Source: an uncultured Roseburia sp. (GTDB lineage: Bacteria > Bacillota > Clostridia > Lachnospirales > Lachnospiraceae). From it: a stretch of DNA of 5,401 bases. How positions within the stretch are numbered: the stretch's first letter is position 1; each line of letters starts with the position of its first letter. The translations under genes and the position numbers were made by a program. Location: positions 1-5,401 of the forward strand of contig CAJLGN010000123.1 in assembly GCA_905206195.1 (NCBI GenBank). Direction: 5' to 3'. The notes below the pieces were generated by a model. The model did not search any database, was not told the origin of the DNA, and saw only the letters and a program-made list of their open reading frames with translations. This document shows, piece after piece, positions 1-5,401 of this stretch.

Positions 1-48
1 CCTCCTGGTCCCAAACCAGGCGCTCTAGCCAAGCTGAGCCACACCCCG
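1..48 (-). tRNA. tRNA-Pro (anticodon TGG), partial, 3' part cut by window edge
   Basis: Read on the minus strand from 48, the sequence folds as the 5' two thirds of a tRNA. It has a 7-nt acceptor strand CGGGGTG, the TG linker, a D arm GCTC...GAGC closing on AGCTTGGCTA, and an anticodon stem CCTGG/CCAGG around the loop TTTGGGA. The anticodon is TGG (positions 13-11), which decodes proline CCN codons. The variable loop begins as AGG and the window ends there, so the T arm and the 3' acceptor strand are not visible. A strong promoter lies upstream (119-147). The call rests on the intact D and anticodon arms and the typical tRNA-Pro anticodon loop. More tRNA genes may follow beyond the window. 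Confidence 0.93.
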
Positions 49-118
49 AAGGATTATTTAGATCGACCGCATCAATTATTTCTGGTTTCCTGAGCACCTT
101 ATCCGCGACGCAAGGATT

Positions 119-147
119 ATTATATAGGACAGCTTCCCAAAAGTCAA
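119..147 (-). promoter_or_regulatory. Sigma-A-type promoter of the tRNA-Pro gene
   Basis: On the minus strand there is a -35 box TTGACT (147-142), a spacer of exactly 17 bases, and a perfect -10 box TATAAT (124-119). Transcription should start near 111-112, giving a leader of roughly 63 bases before the mature tRNA 5' end at 48, to be removed by RNase P. The initially transcribed region is GC-rich (GCGTCGCGG), a feature often found at stable-RNA promoters. The -35 box lies 15 bases beyond the stop codon of the metallophosphoesterase gene, and I see no hairpin terminator in between. Readthrough from the five-gene operon into the tRNA is therefore possible. Confidence 0.85.
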
Positions 148-162
148 CACCTTTTTTCATTT

Positions 163-642
163 TTACAAATAGAGAATATCAAAATGCGCCTCTCCCGACG
201 CATCAATCTCCATCCATATACAGGATGGGTGGCGCCCATCCTGCCTGGGATACGAGATACTTCCAGGATTGAGCGCGATGATATGATTGTCATGGTCGAT
301 GATCGGTCTGTGCGTATGCCCAAACATCACGATATCAAATCTTCTGGCAACCGCCTCCCGCTTAATATTCGCAATTCCAGTATTTACATAATAGTAATGC
401 CCGTGCGTCAGCAGTGCACGGTATCTTCCAAGCTGTAACTCCCTCTCCTTCGGAAGATCGGAAAAAAAATCGTTATTTCCGCGCACTGCCGCAATGGAGC
501 ACCCCGCCAACCTCTCGATAGATCGCTCCTCCCCCTCAGCGTCCCCCAGATGAATCAACAGATCCAGCGGTTTCACACGCCGTAAGATTTCTTTTAAATT
601 TTCATGTTTTCTGTGCGTATCACTTACTATCAGTATCCTCAT
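163..642 (-). CDS. ysnB: YfcE/YsnB-type metallophosphodiesterase
   Basis: A 159-residue cytoplasmic protein of the MJ0936/YfcE branch of the calcineurin-like phosphoesterases, which use two metal ions to hydrolyse phosphodiesters; the natural substrate is usually unknown. The metal-site motifs are present in order: SDTH (D8, H10), GDAEG (D34), GNND (N56), LTHGH (H80) and GHTH (H109, H111). The sequence is single-domain and complete, with no signal peptide. GNND in place of the GNH seen in many relatives is typical of this small branch. The start is supported by AAGGGA six bases upstream. It is the last gene of the cluster, 35 bases after rdgB; the same order occurs in B. subtilis (ysnA-ysnB), which is why that symbol is used. 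The family call is secure; the physiological substrate is not known from sequence. Confidence 0.92.
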   Translation of the reverse strand: MRILIVSDTHRKHENLKEILRRVKPLDLLIHLGDAEGEERSIERLAGCSIAAVRGNNDFFSDLPKERELQLGRYRALLTHGHYYYVNTGIANIKREAVARRFDIVMFGHTHRPIIDHDNHIIALNPGSISYPRQDGRHPSCIWMEIDASGEAHFDILYL

Positions 643-648
643 ATGTAA

Positions 649-654
649 TCCCTT
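649..654 (-). promoter_or_regulatory. Ribosome binding site of the metallophosphoesterase
   Basis: The minus strand reads AAGGGA, with six bases before the ATG at 642. This fixes the start at MRILIVSD, which places the first metal-binding motif at residues 7-10, as expected for the family. Confidence 0.7.
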
Positions 655-677
655 GAATTCAAAATGTTAGCCCGCTT

Positions 678-1283
678 CTAGAATCCATGCTGGCGCAGAA
701 GGCGCTTCATGGAACGAAGCGCCTTTCCGCGATGGCTCACAAGGTTCTTCTGTGCATCCGTCAACTCCGCCGTGGAACATCCGTACTCTTCCACATAAAA
801 AATCGGATCGTATCCAAAACCATTTTCCCCAGCCGGGTTCTCTCCAATAAATCCCTCGATCGTCTCTGTTGTCACCAGCATCTCCTGATCCGGCAGAACA
901 GCTGCCATCGCACAGACAAACCGCGCTGTCCGTTCTTCTTTTGGCACTCCAGACAGGCGGTCTAAGATCGCCTGATTCTTAACCTGGTAGGAAGTGTCCT
1001 CCCCAAGATAGCGCGCCGAGTAAATTCCAGGCTCACCATTCAGGTAGTCCACCTCCAGACCAGAGTCATCTGCCAGCACAATATCATCCGTGTGGGCCGC
1101 TACCGCTTTCGCCTTAATCTGTGCATTTTCTGCAAAAGTGGCGCCATTCTCCACAATATCCGTCTCGATTCCAGCCTCCTTCATCGACAATATCTCCACA
1201 TCCATATCGGACATAATCTCTCTGATCTCCTTCATCTTGCCCATATTGCCAGTTGCAAATATGATTCTTTTCATACCTCTCAT
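678..1283 (-). CDS. rdgB: XTP/dITP pyrophosphatase (RdgB/HAM1 family)
   Basis: Cleaves non-canonical purine nucleoside triphosphates (dITP, ITP, XTP) to monophosphate and pyrophosphate, so that deaminated bases are kept out of DNA and RNA; it acts as a cytoplasmic, Mg-dependent dimer. All family signatures are present: TGNMGK (residues 11-16) for nucleotide binding, ENGATFAENA (45-54) with the Mg ligand E45, ADDSG (71-75) with the likely catalytic D73, GIYSARY (86-92), GENGFGYDPIF (152-162) for base recognition, and the C-terminal SHRGKAL (183-189). At 201 residues it has the usual family length. The start is ambiguous: an ATG at 1274 would give MKRIIFATGN, matching the N-terminus of E. coli RdgB, while GAGG at 1288-1291 lies 4 bases from the first ATG and 13 from the second. 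It sits 25 bases after the amidase and 35 before the phosphodiesterase. Confidence 0.97.
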   Translation of the reverse strand: MRGMKRIIFATGNMGKMKEIREIMSDMDVEILSMKEAGIETDIVENGATFAENAQIKAKAVAAHTDDIVLADDSGLEVDYLNGEPGIYSARYLGEDTSYQVKNQAILDRLSGVPKEERTARFVCAMAAVLPDQEMLVTTETIEGFIGENPAGENGFGYDPIFYVEEYGCSTAELTDAQKNLVSHRGKALRSMKRLLRQHGF

Positions 1284-1308
1284 CCCACCTCTTTTCCTCT
1301 ATCAAACG

Positions 1309-2358
1309 CTAGTAACCCTCCACGAAGGCTCTTTGCACCGCCTTGTAGATGCCCTGCGCCGACTGCGCCTGATATTCCTCCGTGCTCAGCAAATTCAACT
1401 CCTCCTGATTCGTCATAAATCCGACCTCAATCAGCGCCACGGGAACCTGGCTGGTTCTTATGATGTAGATGCTGCTACCCTCTACTACCCCTCGATCCCG
1501 ACTCCCGATGGTCCCTGTCACCTCCTCCAGACAAATCTGTGCAAACCGCCGGCTCGCCTCCGAGGATTCGTCATACATGACCTGCGTACCCCTGATGCTG
1601 GACATCCTTCCGCTTCTGGTCGAATTGTTATGTATACTGATAAAAAGATCCGCATCCGACTTGTTTGCCAACTGAACTCTCTGATCAAATGTCGGATTGC
1701 TGTCATCTGTTCTCGTAAAATACACCCCGATATTCTCGCCGCTTCCCTCAAAAAGCTCCTGCAGCTTAAGCGCGATTGCCAAATCAATATCCTTTTCGTT
1801 GATGCCCTTCTTCGTTGCCCCGGCCGCCCTGCCTCCATGGCCGGCATCGACCACGACCACTTTATCGTAGACCTCATGCGGTGTCAAAAAATTAAAATAA
1901 TAGTAACCGGTATCATACTCAGTATCGAGCTCATACACCCGATCTGTGATAATCTCAATGACACCTTTCTCCCCGTTTTTTACATAAGAAACTGTATCGA
2001 TATGATTGCTTCCCCCCGAGATCGGATGATTTTCAAAATATTCCATATCTGTCCCGGGAATCTCGACGCGGACCGTCTGCCTCACATAATCGTTGCTGAT
2101 CTTCACAAGGCTGCCGTCCACGCCCTCCGGAAGACGAATGCTCAACATTCCCTTGTCATTTACCGCATCATTTTGCTCCAGGACCGTCAGATCCTGCATC
2201 TGCTCCTGATTTGCTGCAAATTCCTCCTCTCCAAGCCTTCTCTCTCTCCACTCCATCTCACGGAGATGAAGCGTCGGCAGATACGGTATCATAGCGCACA
2301 CTGACACTGTGAGAGCTGCGAGGAAAATCGTCGCAAATTTTAACGTTTTTTCTTCCAT
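1309..2358 (-). CDS. Membrane-anchored or secreted N-acetylmuramoyl-L-alanine amidase (Amidase_3)
   Basis: A 349-residue peptidoglycan hydrolase that cuts the bond between N-acetylmuramic acid and the L-alanine of the stem peptide, outside the membrane. Residues 7-29 form a hydrophobic segment that serves as a signal or anchor; a V-C-A sequence ending at residue 22 could be a signal peptidase site, so anchoring is not certain. A charged, Glu-rich stretch (32-60) follows. Residues 71-160 are strand-rich and resemble an AMIN-like wall-targeting domain, by pattern only. The catalytic Amidase_3 domain (about 166-345) shows the zinc ligands H174 in VVVDAGHGG, E188 in GINEKD and H243 in SIHNNS, plus the catalytic E311 in ALIEVGFMTN. 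No SH3, LysM or PG_binding repeat is present. It lies 12 bases after the protease gene, a spacing that suggests coupled expression. Enzyme class is secure; the exact biological role (cell separation, sporulation or turnover) cannot be read from the sequence. Confidence 0.94.
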   Translation of the reverse strand: MEEKTLKFATIFLAALTVSVCAMIPYLPTLHLREMEWRERRLGEEEFAANQEQMQDLTVLEQNDAVNDKGMLSIRLPEGVDGSLVKISNDYVRQTVRVEIPGTDMEYFENHPISGGSNHIDTVSYVKNGEKGVIEIITDRVYELDTEYDTGYYYFNFLTPHEVYDKVVVVDAGHGGRAAGATKKGINEKDIDLAIALKLQELFEGSGENIGVYFTRTDDSNPTFDQRVQLANKSDADLFISIHNNSTRSGRMSSIRGTQVMYDESSEASRRFAQICLEEVTGTIGSRDRGVVEGSSIYIIRTSQVPVALIEVGFMTNQEELNLLSTEEYQAQSAQGIYKAVQRAFVEGY

Positions 2359-2364
2359 GTAATA

Positions 2365-2370
2365 TCCCTT
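2365..2370 (-). promoter_or_regulatory. Ribosome binding site of the amidase
   Basis: AAGGGA on the minus strand with a six-base spacer to the ATG at 2358. It directly abuts the TAA stop of the upstream protease gene (2371-2373). Ribosomes finishing the protease could therefore reinitiate on the amidase. Confidence 0.7.
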
Positions 2371-4077
2371 TTACTGATTGTTGCTAAACACCTTGATGCA
2401 CAGGTTACTTTCCTCCACCTTGTCCGCGTTTTCCCAGCTTCTGCCATTCGTGCTGATATAGCTCTCGCCGTCATCCAGAATGACACTGGCCGTAGCCTTG
2501 TCCGCCTTATATTCAATCGCCATCGGGTGTACTGAACCCGGAGTGATAATGTGCAGAACGATCGCGTACTGTTCGCCTGCCTCCACGGGAATCCCCTGAT
2601 TAAAATCTATTGTATAGTATCCGGCATTGCTCAGCTTTCCGGAAGCCACCGGAATCCGCTCCCCAAGCGACTCCTCATTCTGGAAATTCCGCACGACATA
2701 GAGTTCGTACTGTGTATCCTTCCCCGTCGCATAAAAGCTCGCCGCCACCAGCTTCTCCGCTTGCGCTGCAGTGTACACGTTCGCCCCGTAAATGCTTTCC
2801 TTATTGTAGCCCAACTGCCCGACCCATCCGCACAAATCGCTCTGGTAAATATGATCATAATTATCTGTCTCATCCACCCGCGTGTAAACCACATTGTGCG
2901 TGCCGATGTTCGTGTCATAATACGAAATGTAAAAAATACCGTCCTCTCCAAACTCCTCCCCCCAGCTGTTCTGGCAGATAAATGCTCCATCCCCCTCCAG
3001 ATCTACGCTGAAGTTCTCCTTCGGATAGCTGTCATCCCAGCCGATGATCGTGACATCATGATTGGGCTTCTCCGTGCCGATATAGCAGTATGCGCCCGTC
3101 CGCTCGTTATAATAAGGAGATTTTGACTGAGAGCTTCGAAGTGCATTGTAAATAGAAGTCTGCACCGCACCGTACTTAAAAACACTCTCCTTGATCTTCT
3201 CGTAATCTTTCCCATCAAGGATCTGCATTTCTTGCACATGCTTTACCGGAGGCAAAAGTTCATTCGTCTCATTGTCCCCGTACGGATCATCCTCCTCATA
3301 GACTGGTCCCTTCCACGACGCGAGATAAGCCATCGCCATCGTGTACTCTCCCCCGTCATCCTGCGTCAAATTAAATCCATTTGTGAGTGTCATATGATCC
3401 GCAGAATACTGCACCCCCTCCTCCGGTAAGAGAGAGGACTCAAGCGCCCCGAGCGCAGCGAACGCCCAGCAGGTTCCATACGATCCCTGGTTGCGCACCC
3501 GCGGCACTCTCTGCCTTTCCCTCAGATCATAGCGCGTCGGTATGATCGCAGTGCTGTCGGATCGGTCCACCGCCGACGCCAGATTCTGCTGCATATCCCA
3601 CGAATACGAATAATCCAAATGATTCCACACATCATTGAGACTCACATAGTAAGTGTCCTCTATTTTTGTCAAGGGCGATTCGATCTTCTCTGTTTTTCCG
3701 TTCACCCGAACCTCCAGCTTGTCCAGTGGAAATTCCAGTTCACTGGCGTGCTTCTCCACCAAAAGACGCTCCCCGTCGTATACACGGGCACTGCAGTTGA
3801 GCGCTTCGCGCAGAATTGTGACCGGGATCATCAGATTCAAATTCTCATCCATATAAAAATGATAATCCTCGTTGTTGTATTCCCGATTATCAATCACCAC
3901 AGACAACAAGTTTGCATTGACGCTGGCCGCAATCAGCGGATTCCACGCCTTCTCATCCAAATTTGCCCCCCGAAAACTTCCAATTTCCGCATCATCTGTC
4001 CCAAATGTATAAAACTTGAGCAACAGGGCAACCGCCAAAAGCGCGCCAAAAGCGATATATCTCTTTGAATACTTCAT
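2371..4077 (-). CDS. Surface papain-like C1 cysteine protease with stalk-like and lectin-like domains
   Basis: A 568-residue extracellular protease. Residues 1-7 are basic and 8-21 hydrophobic with no clear cleavage site, suggesting an N-terminal membrane anchor. Residues about 55-170 hold two strand-helix units (IPVTILREALNC, 84-95, and YYVSLNDVWNHLDYSYSW, 143-160) with VNGK between them, resembling the copper amine oxidase N-terminal or stalk fold. The peptidase domain (about 180-400) starts at YDLRERQRVPRVRNQG and carries the full papain set: oxyanion Q197, nucleophile C203 in GTCWAFA, H340 in NHDVTIIGWDD, and N370 in QNSWG. The Q-to-C spacing of six matches papain. The C-terminal part (about 410-525) looks like the lectin-like domain often attached to clostridial C1 peptidases. 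No I29 inhibitor propeptide is visible; the stalk-like region occupies that position. It lies 23 bases after the methyltransferase and 12 before the amidase. Target unknown; action on surface or wall proteins is inference. Confidence 0.93.
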   Translation of the reverse strand: MKYSKRYIAFGALLAVALLLKFYTFGTDDAEIGSFRGANLDEKAWNPLIAASVNANLLSVVIDNREYNNEDYHFYMDENLNLMIPVTILREALNCSARVYDGERLLVEKHASELEFPLDKLEVRVNGKTEKIESPLTKIEDTYYVSLNDVWNHLDYSYSWDMQQNLASAVDRSDSTAIIPTRYDLRERQRVPRVRNQGSYGTCWAFAALGALESSLLPEEGVQYSADHMTLTNGFNLTQDDGGEYTMAMAYLASWKGPVYEEDDPYGDNETNELLPPVKHVQEMQILDGKDYEKIKESVFKYGAVQTSIYNALRSSQSKSPYYNERTGAYCYIGTEKPNHDVTIIGWDDSYPKENFSVDLEGDGAFICQNSWGEEFGEDGIFYISYYDTNIGTHNVVYTRVDETDNYDHIYQSDLCGWVGQLGYNKESIYGANVYTAAQAEKLVAASFYATGKDTQYELYVVRNFQNEESLGERIPVASGKLSNAGYYTIDFNQGIPVEAGEQYAIVLHIITPGSVHPMAIEYKADKATASVILDDGESYISTNGRSWENADKVEESNLCIKVFSNNQ

Positions 4078-4082
4078 TCCTG

Positions 4083-4088
4083 CCTCCT
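4083..4088 (-). promoter_or_regulatory. Strong ribosome binding site of the C1 protease
   Basis: A perfect AGGAGG on the minus strand with a five-base spacer to the ATG at 4077. It is the best Shine-Dalgarno match in the operon and lies in the 23-base gap after the methyltransferase stop. The protease may be translated independently and efficiently. Confidence 0.8.
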
Positions 4089-4100
4089 GCGGTATCTCCC

Positions 4101-5252
4101 TTACTCTATCCTTTTTCTCGGCGGTTTCGATCCCATAAACTGATAAAAATAAGTCTTTAACATTCCGTTATAAATCTTGCGGTTCTTGTCCGCCTTTCTT
4201 CCGATGTAACGCTCCGCATCCTCATAACTGGTAATCAGATACATCGACCAAGCATCGAGCCCGCGGTACGCCTCCCCAATTTGACTGTACAACTTTGGCA
4301 GGTCCGCCTTGTCCTCCAGACGTTCACCGTAAGGGGGATTGGTGACGAGAAAACCATACTTCTTTGGATGACGAAGCTCTGCGACGGGGCGCTGCTGAAA
4401 GTGGATCAGTTGCTCTACGCCCGCCCGCGCAGCATTCTCTCTGGCCGCCCGCACCACATCCGCATCGATGTCATAACCCTGGATGTCCACCTGCACATTC
4501 AGATCAACCATATCCTGTGCCTCTTTCACACACTCGTACCACAACTTTCGCGGAATAATATTATCCCACTGCTCCGCCGTAAACGCACGGTTCATTCCCG
4601 GCGCAATGTCCGCTGCGATCATCGCCGCCTCAATTGGAAATGTGCCGCTCCCGCAGAACGGATCCACCAGAATGCGATCCGGCCGCCAGGGGGTGAGCAG
4701 CAAAAGAGCTGCCGCCAGCGTCTCTGTCAGAGGTGCCTTGCTCGTCATCGTCCGATATCCCCGCTTGTGCAAAGAATCCCCGGAGGTATCCAGCGCGACT
4801 GTCACTTCATCCTTGAGCAAAAAAATCCGTACTGGGTAAGGAGCTCCGCTCTCCGGGAACCACTCCACATCACAATGCTCCCTCATCCGCTCCACCATCG
4901 CCTTCTTTGCGATAGACTGGATATCCGAGGGGCTAAACAGCTTGCTCTTGATGGAGGAGGCCTTCTTCACCCAGAACTTGCCGTCCACTGGAATATAGGC
5001 CTCCCAGGGAAGCGCCCTGATTCCCTGAAACAGCTCCTCGAACGTAGTTGCACGAAATCTTCCCACCTGTATCAACACGCGCTCCGCCGTGCGCAGAAAA
5101 ATATTTGCGCGACAAATCGCCTCCTCATCTCCGATAAATGAAATTCTCCCATCTTCCACCTGGCTGATATCATACCCCAAATCATATATCTCTTTTTTGA
5201 GTACTGCTTCCAGGCCGAAATGACAAGGAACCACTAATTCGTAAGTCTTCAT
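4101..5252 (-). CDS. ypsC: THUMP-domain class I SAM-dependent RNA methyltransferase (YpsC/RlmL N-terminal type)
   Basis: A 383-residue cytoplasmic enzyme related to B. subtilis YpsC and to the N-terminal half of E. coli RlmL, which makes N2-methylguanosine at position 2445 of 23S rRNA; the same target is expected here but not proven. An N-terminal ferredoxin-like and THUMP RNA-binding region covers about 1-155. The family signature LHKRGYR (161-167) and APLTETLAAALL (173-184) follow. The Rossmann methyltransferase part shows DPFCGSGTFPIEAA (197-210) for SAM binding, GYDID (259-263), and the catalytic NPPY (305-308) in TNPPYGERL. NPPY proteins like this were once misnamed DNA adenine methylases. 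The reading frame stays open to an ATG at 5333, but that 27-codon extension covers the promoter. The chosen ATG at 5252 has a good ribosome site and gives the family-typical MKTYELVVPC start. First gene of the operon. Confidence 0.94.
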   Translation of the reverse strand: MKTYELVVPCHFGLEAVLKKEIYDLGYDISQVEDGRISFIGDEEAICRANIFLRTAERVLIQVGRFRATTFEELFQGIRALPWEAYIPVDGKFWVKKASSIKSKLFSPSDIQSIAKKAMVERMREHCDVEWFPESGAPYPVRIFLLKDEVTVALDTSGDSLHKRGYRTMTSKAPLTETLAAALLLLTPWRPDRILVDPFCGSGTFPIEAAMIAADIAPGMNRAFTAEQWDNIIPRKLWYECVKEAQDMVDLNVQVDIQGYDIDADVVRAARENAARAGVEQLIHFQQRPVAELRHPKKYGFLVTNPPYGERLEDKADLPKLYSQIGEAYRGLDAWSMYLITSYEDAERYIGRKADKNRKIYNGMLKTYFYQFMGSKPPRKRIE

Positions 5253-5257
5253 GAAAT

Positions 5258-5264
5258 CCCCTCT
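5258..5264 (-). promoter_or_regulatory. Ribosome binding site that fixes the methyltransferase start
   Basis: AGAGGGG on the minus strand, five bases before the ATG at 5252. No comparable site precedes the in-frame ATG at 5333. This supports the shorter, 383-residue protein. Confidence 0.75.
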
Positions 5265-5292
5265 GTGTTTTAAGTCTGATAATCCTAGTATT

Positions 5293-5321
5293 ATATTATC
5301 TGTTCTAAATTTCAATGTCAA
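5293..5321 (-). promoter_or_regulatory. Sigma-A-type promoter of the five-gene operon
   Basis: A perfect -35 box TTGACA (5321-5316) is followed on the minus strand by a very AT-rich region. The best-spaced -10 is TAATAT (5298-5293) at 17 bases; it keeps the important second A and final T. Two overlapping alternatives exist: GATAAT (5300-5295) at 15 bases and a perfect TATAAT (5295-5290) at 20 bases. The start point would be near 5286, giving a leader of about 34 bases, too short for a known riboswitch. The promoter is embedded in a palindrome (5313-5329), suggesting repressor control. Confidence 0.75.
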
Positions 5322-5329
5322 CGACATTG
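5313..5329. repeat. 17-bp palindrome over the -35 box (possible operator)
   Basis: CAATGTC, a three-base centre AAC, then GACATTG: seven perfect complementary bases on each side. The flanking bases (T on both sides) do not extend the symmetry. It completely covers the -35 hexamer at 5316-5321, the position expected of a repressor operator. It is too short, with too tight a loop and no T-tract, to be a terminator. I do not recognise the regulator family; an operator role is inference. Confidence 0.5.
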
Positions 5330-5379
5330 TCATTCACTTTTCATTGGGATTACAATACATATGTTACAACTGAATATTT

Positions 5380-5401
5380 AAAAAGCAGAGCTGCCTCCTT
5401 T
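5380..5401 (-). terminator. Possible 3' arm of an intrinsic terminator of an upstream gene, cut by the window edge
   Basis: The minus strand reads GGAGGCAGCTCTGC followed by five T residues and then AAAT, the shape of the descending arm and T-tract of a rho-independent terminator. The matching ascending arm would lie beyond 5401, so the hairpin cannot be confirmed. If correct, it insulates the operon promoter from an upstream gene on the same strand. The alternative is chance, including a fortuitous AAAGGAGG Shine-Dalgarno-like string without a suitable start codon after it. Confidence 0.35.

Noticed and set aside
1090..2304. A 404-codon open frame on the plus strand, antisense to the amidase and the 5' part of rdgB
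   Set aside because: Its translation has no recognisable domain, it begins at a GTG inside rdgB with no ribosome site, and both genes beneath it have complete catalytic motifs. It is a shadow caused by codon bias.
2551..3126. A 191-codon plus-strand open frame antisense to the C1 protease
   Set aside because: Low-information translation opposite an intact protease and lectin-like domain, with no promoter or ribosome site.
4281..5141. A 286-codon plus-strand open frame antisense to the methyltransferase
   Set aside because: The opposite strand carries a complete THUMP methyltransferase with all motifs. The antisense product is Arg/His/Leu-rich with no domain.
4101..5252. DNA adenine methyltransferase of a restriction-modification system, suggested by the NPPY motif
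   Set aside because: The THUMP region, LHKRGYR and DPFCGSGTFPIEAA place it in the RNA guanine-N2 methyltransferase family, and no restriction enzyme or specificity subunit is nearby.
5253..5292. Riboswitch or attenuator in the operon leader
   Set aside because: The predicted leader is only about 34 bases and AT-rich, with no stable hairpin or T-tract.
5357..5364. ACATATGT palindrome and the TTACAA direct repeat (5350-5355 and 5364-5369)
   Set aside because: Short, AT-rich and likely by chance; no second promoter pattern fits around it on the minus strand.

Overview
The window looks like chromosomal DNA from a Gram-positive, low-to-mid GC Firmicute. A gut Lachnospiraceae/Clostridia member is my best guess. 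This is inferred from three things: purine-rich Shine-Dalgarno sites, textbook sigma-A promoters, and an rdgB-metallophosphoesterase pair like the ysnA-ysnB pair of Bacillus subtilis. It also rests on a clostridial-type C1 protease with a lectin-like C-terminus. Nothing suggests a mobile element, prophage, CRISPR array or insertion sequence.

Every supported gene lies on the minus strand, so the window reads from high to low coordinates. At the right edge (5380-5401) there may be the 3' arm of a terminator for an upstream gene outside the window. A sigma-A-type promoter follows, with its -35 box inside a 17-bp palindrome (5313-5329). It drives five closely spaced genes: a THUMP-domain RNA methyltransferase of the YpsC/RlmL type (4101-5252), a membrane-anchored papain-like C1 cysteine protease (2371-4077), an N-acetylmuramoyl-L-alanine amidase with an N-terminal anchor (1309-2358), the XTP/dITP pyrophosphatase RdgB (678-1283), and a small YfcE/YsnB-type metallophosphodiesterase (163-642). 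The gaps are 23, 12, 25 and 35 bases with no visible terminator between genes, so a single operon is likely.

After the last gene a second, near-consensus promoter (119-147) begins only 15 bases past its stop codon. It drives a tRNA-Pro (anticodon TGG) whose 3' part runs off the left edge.

Functionally the operon mixes cytoplasmic housekeeping (rRNA modification at the front, nucleotide-pool cleaning and a phosphodiesterase at the back) with two cell-surface hydrolases in the middle. The protease and amidase are the tightest pair and probably act outside the membrane on wall or surface substrates. Their joint role is inference. There is no gene-free stretch over 300 bases. I found no clearly new biological system; the least explained elements are the protease-amidase pair and the palindrome over the operon promoter.
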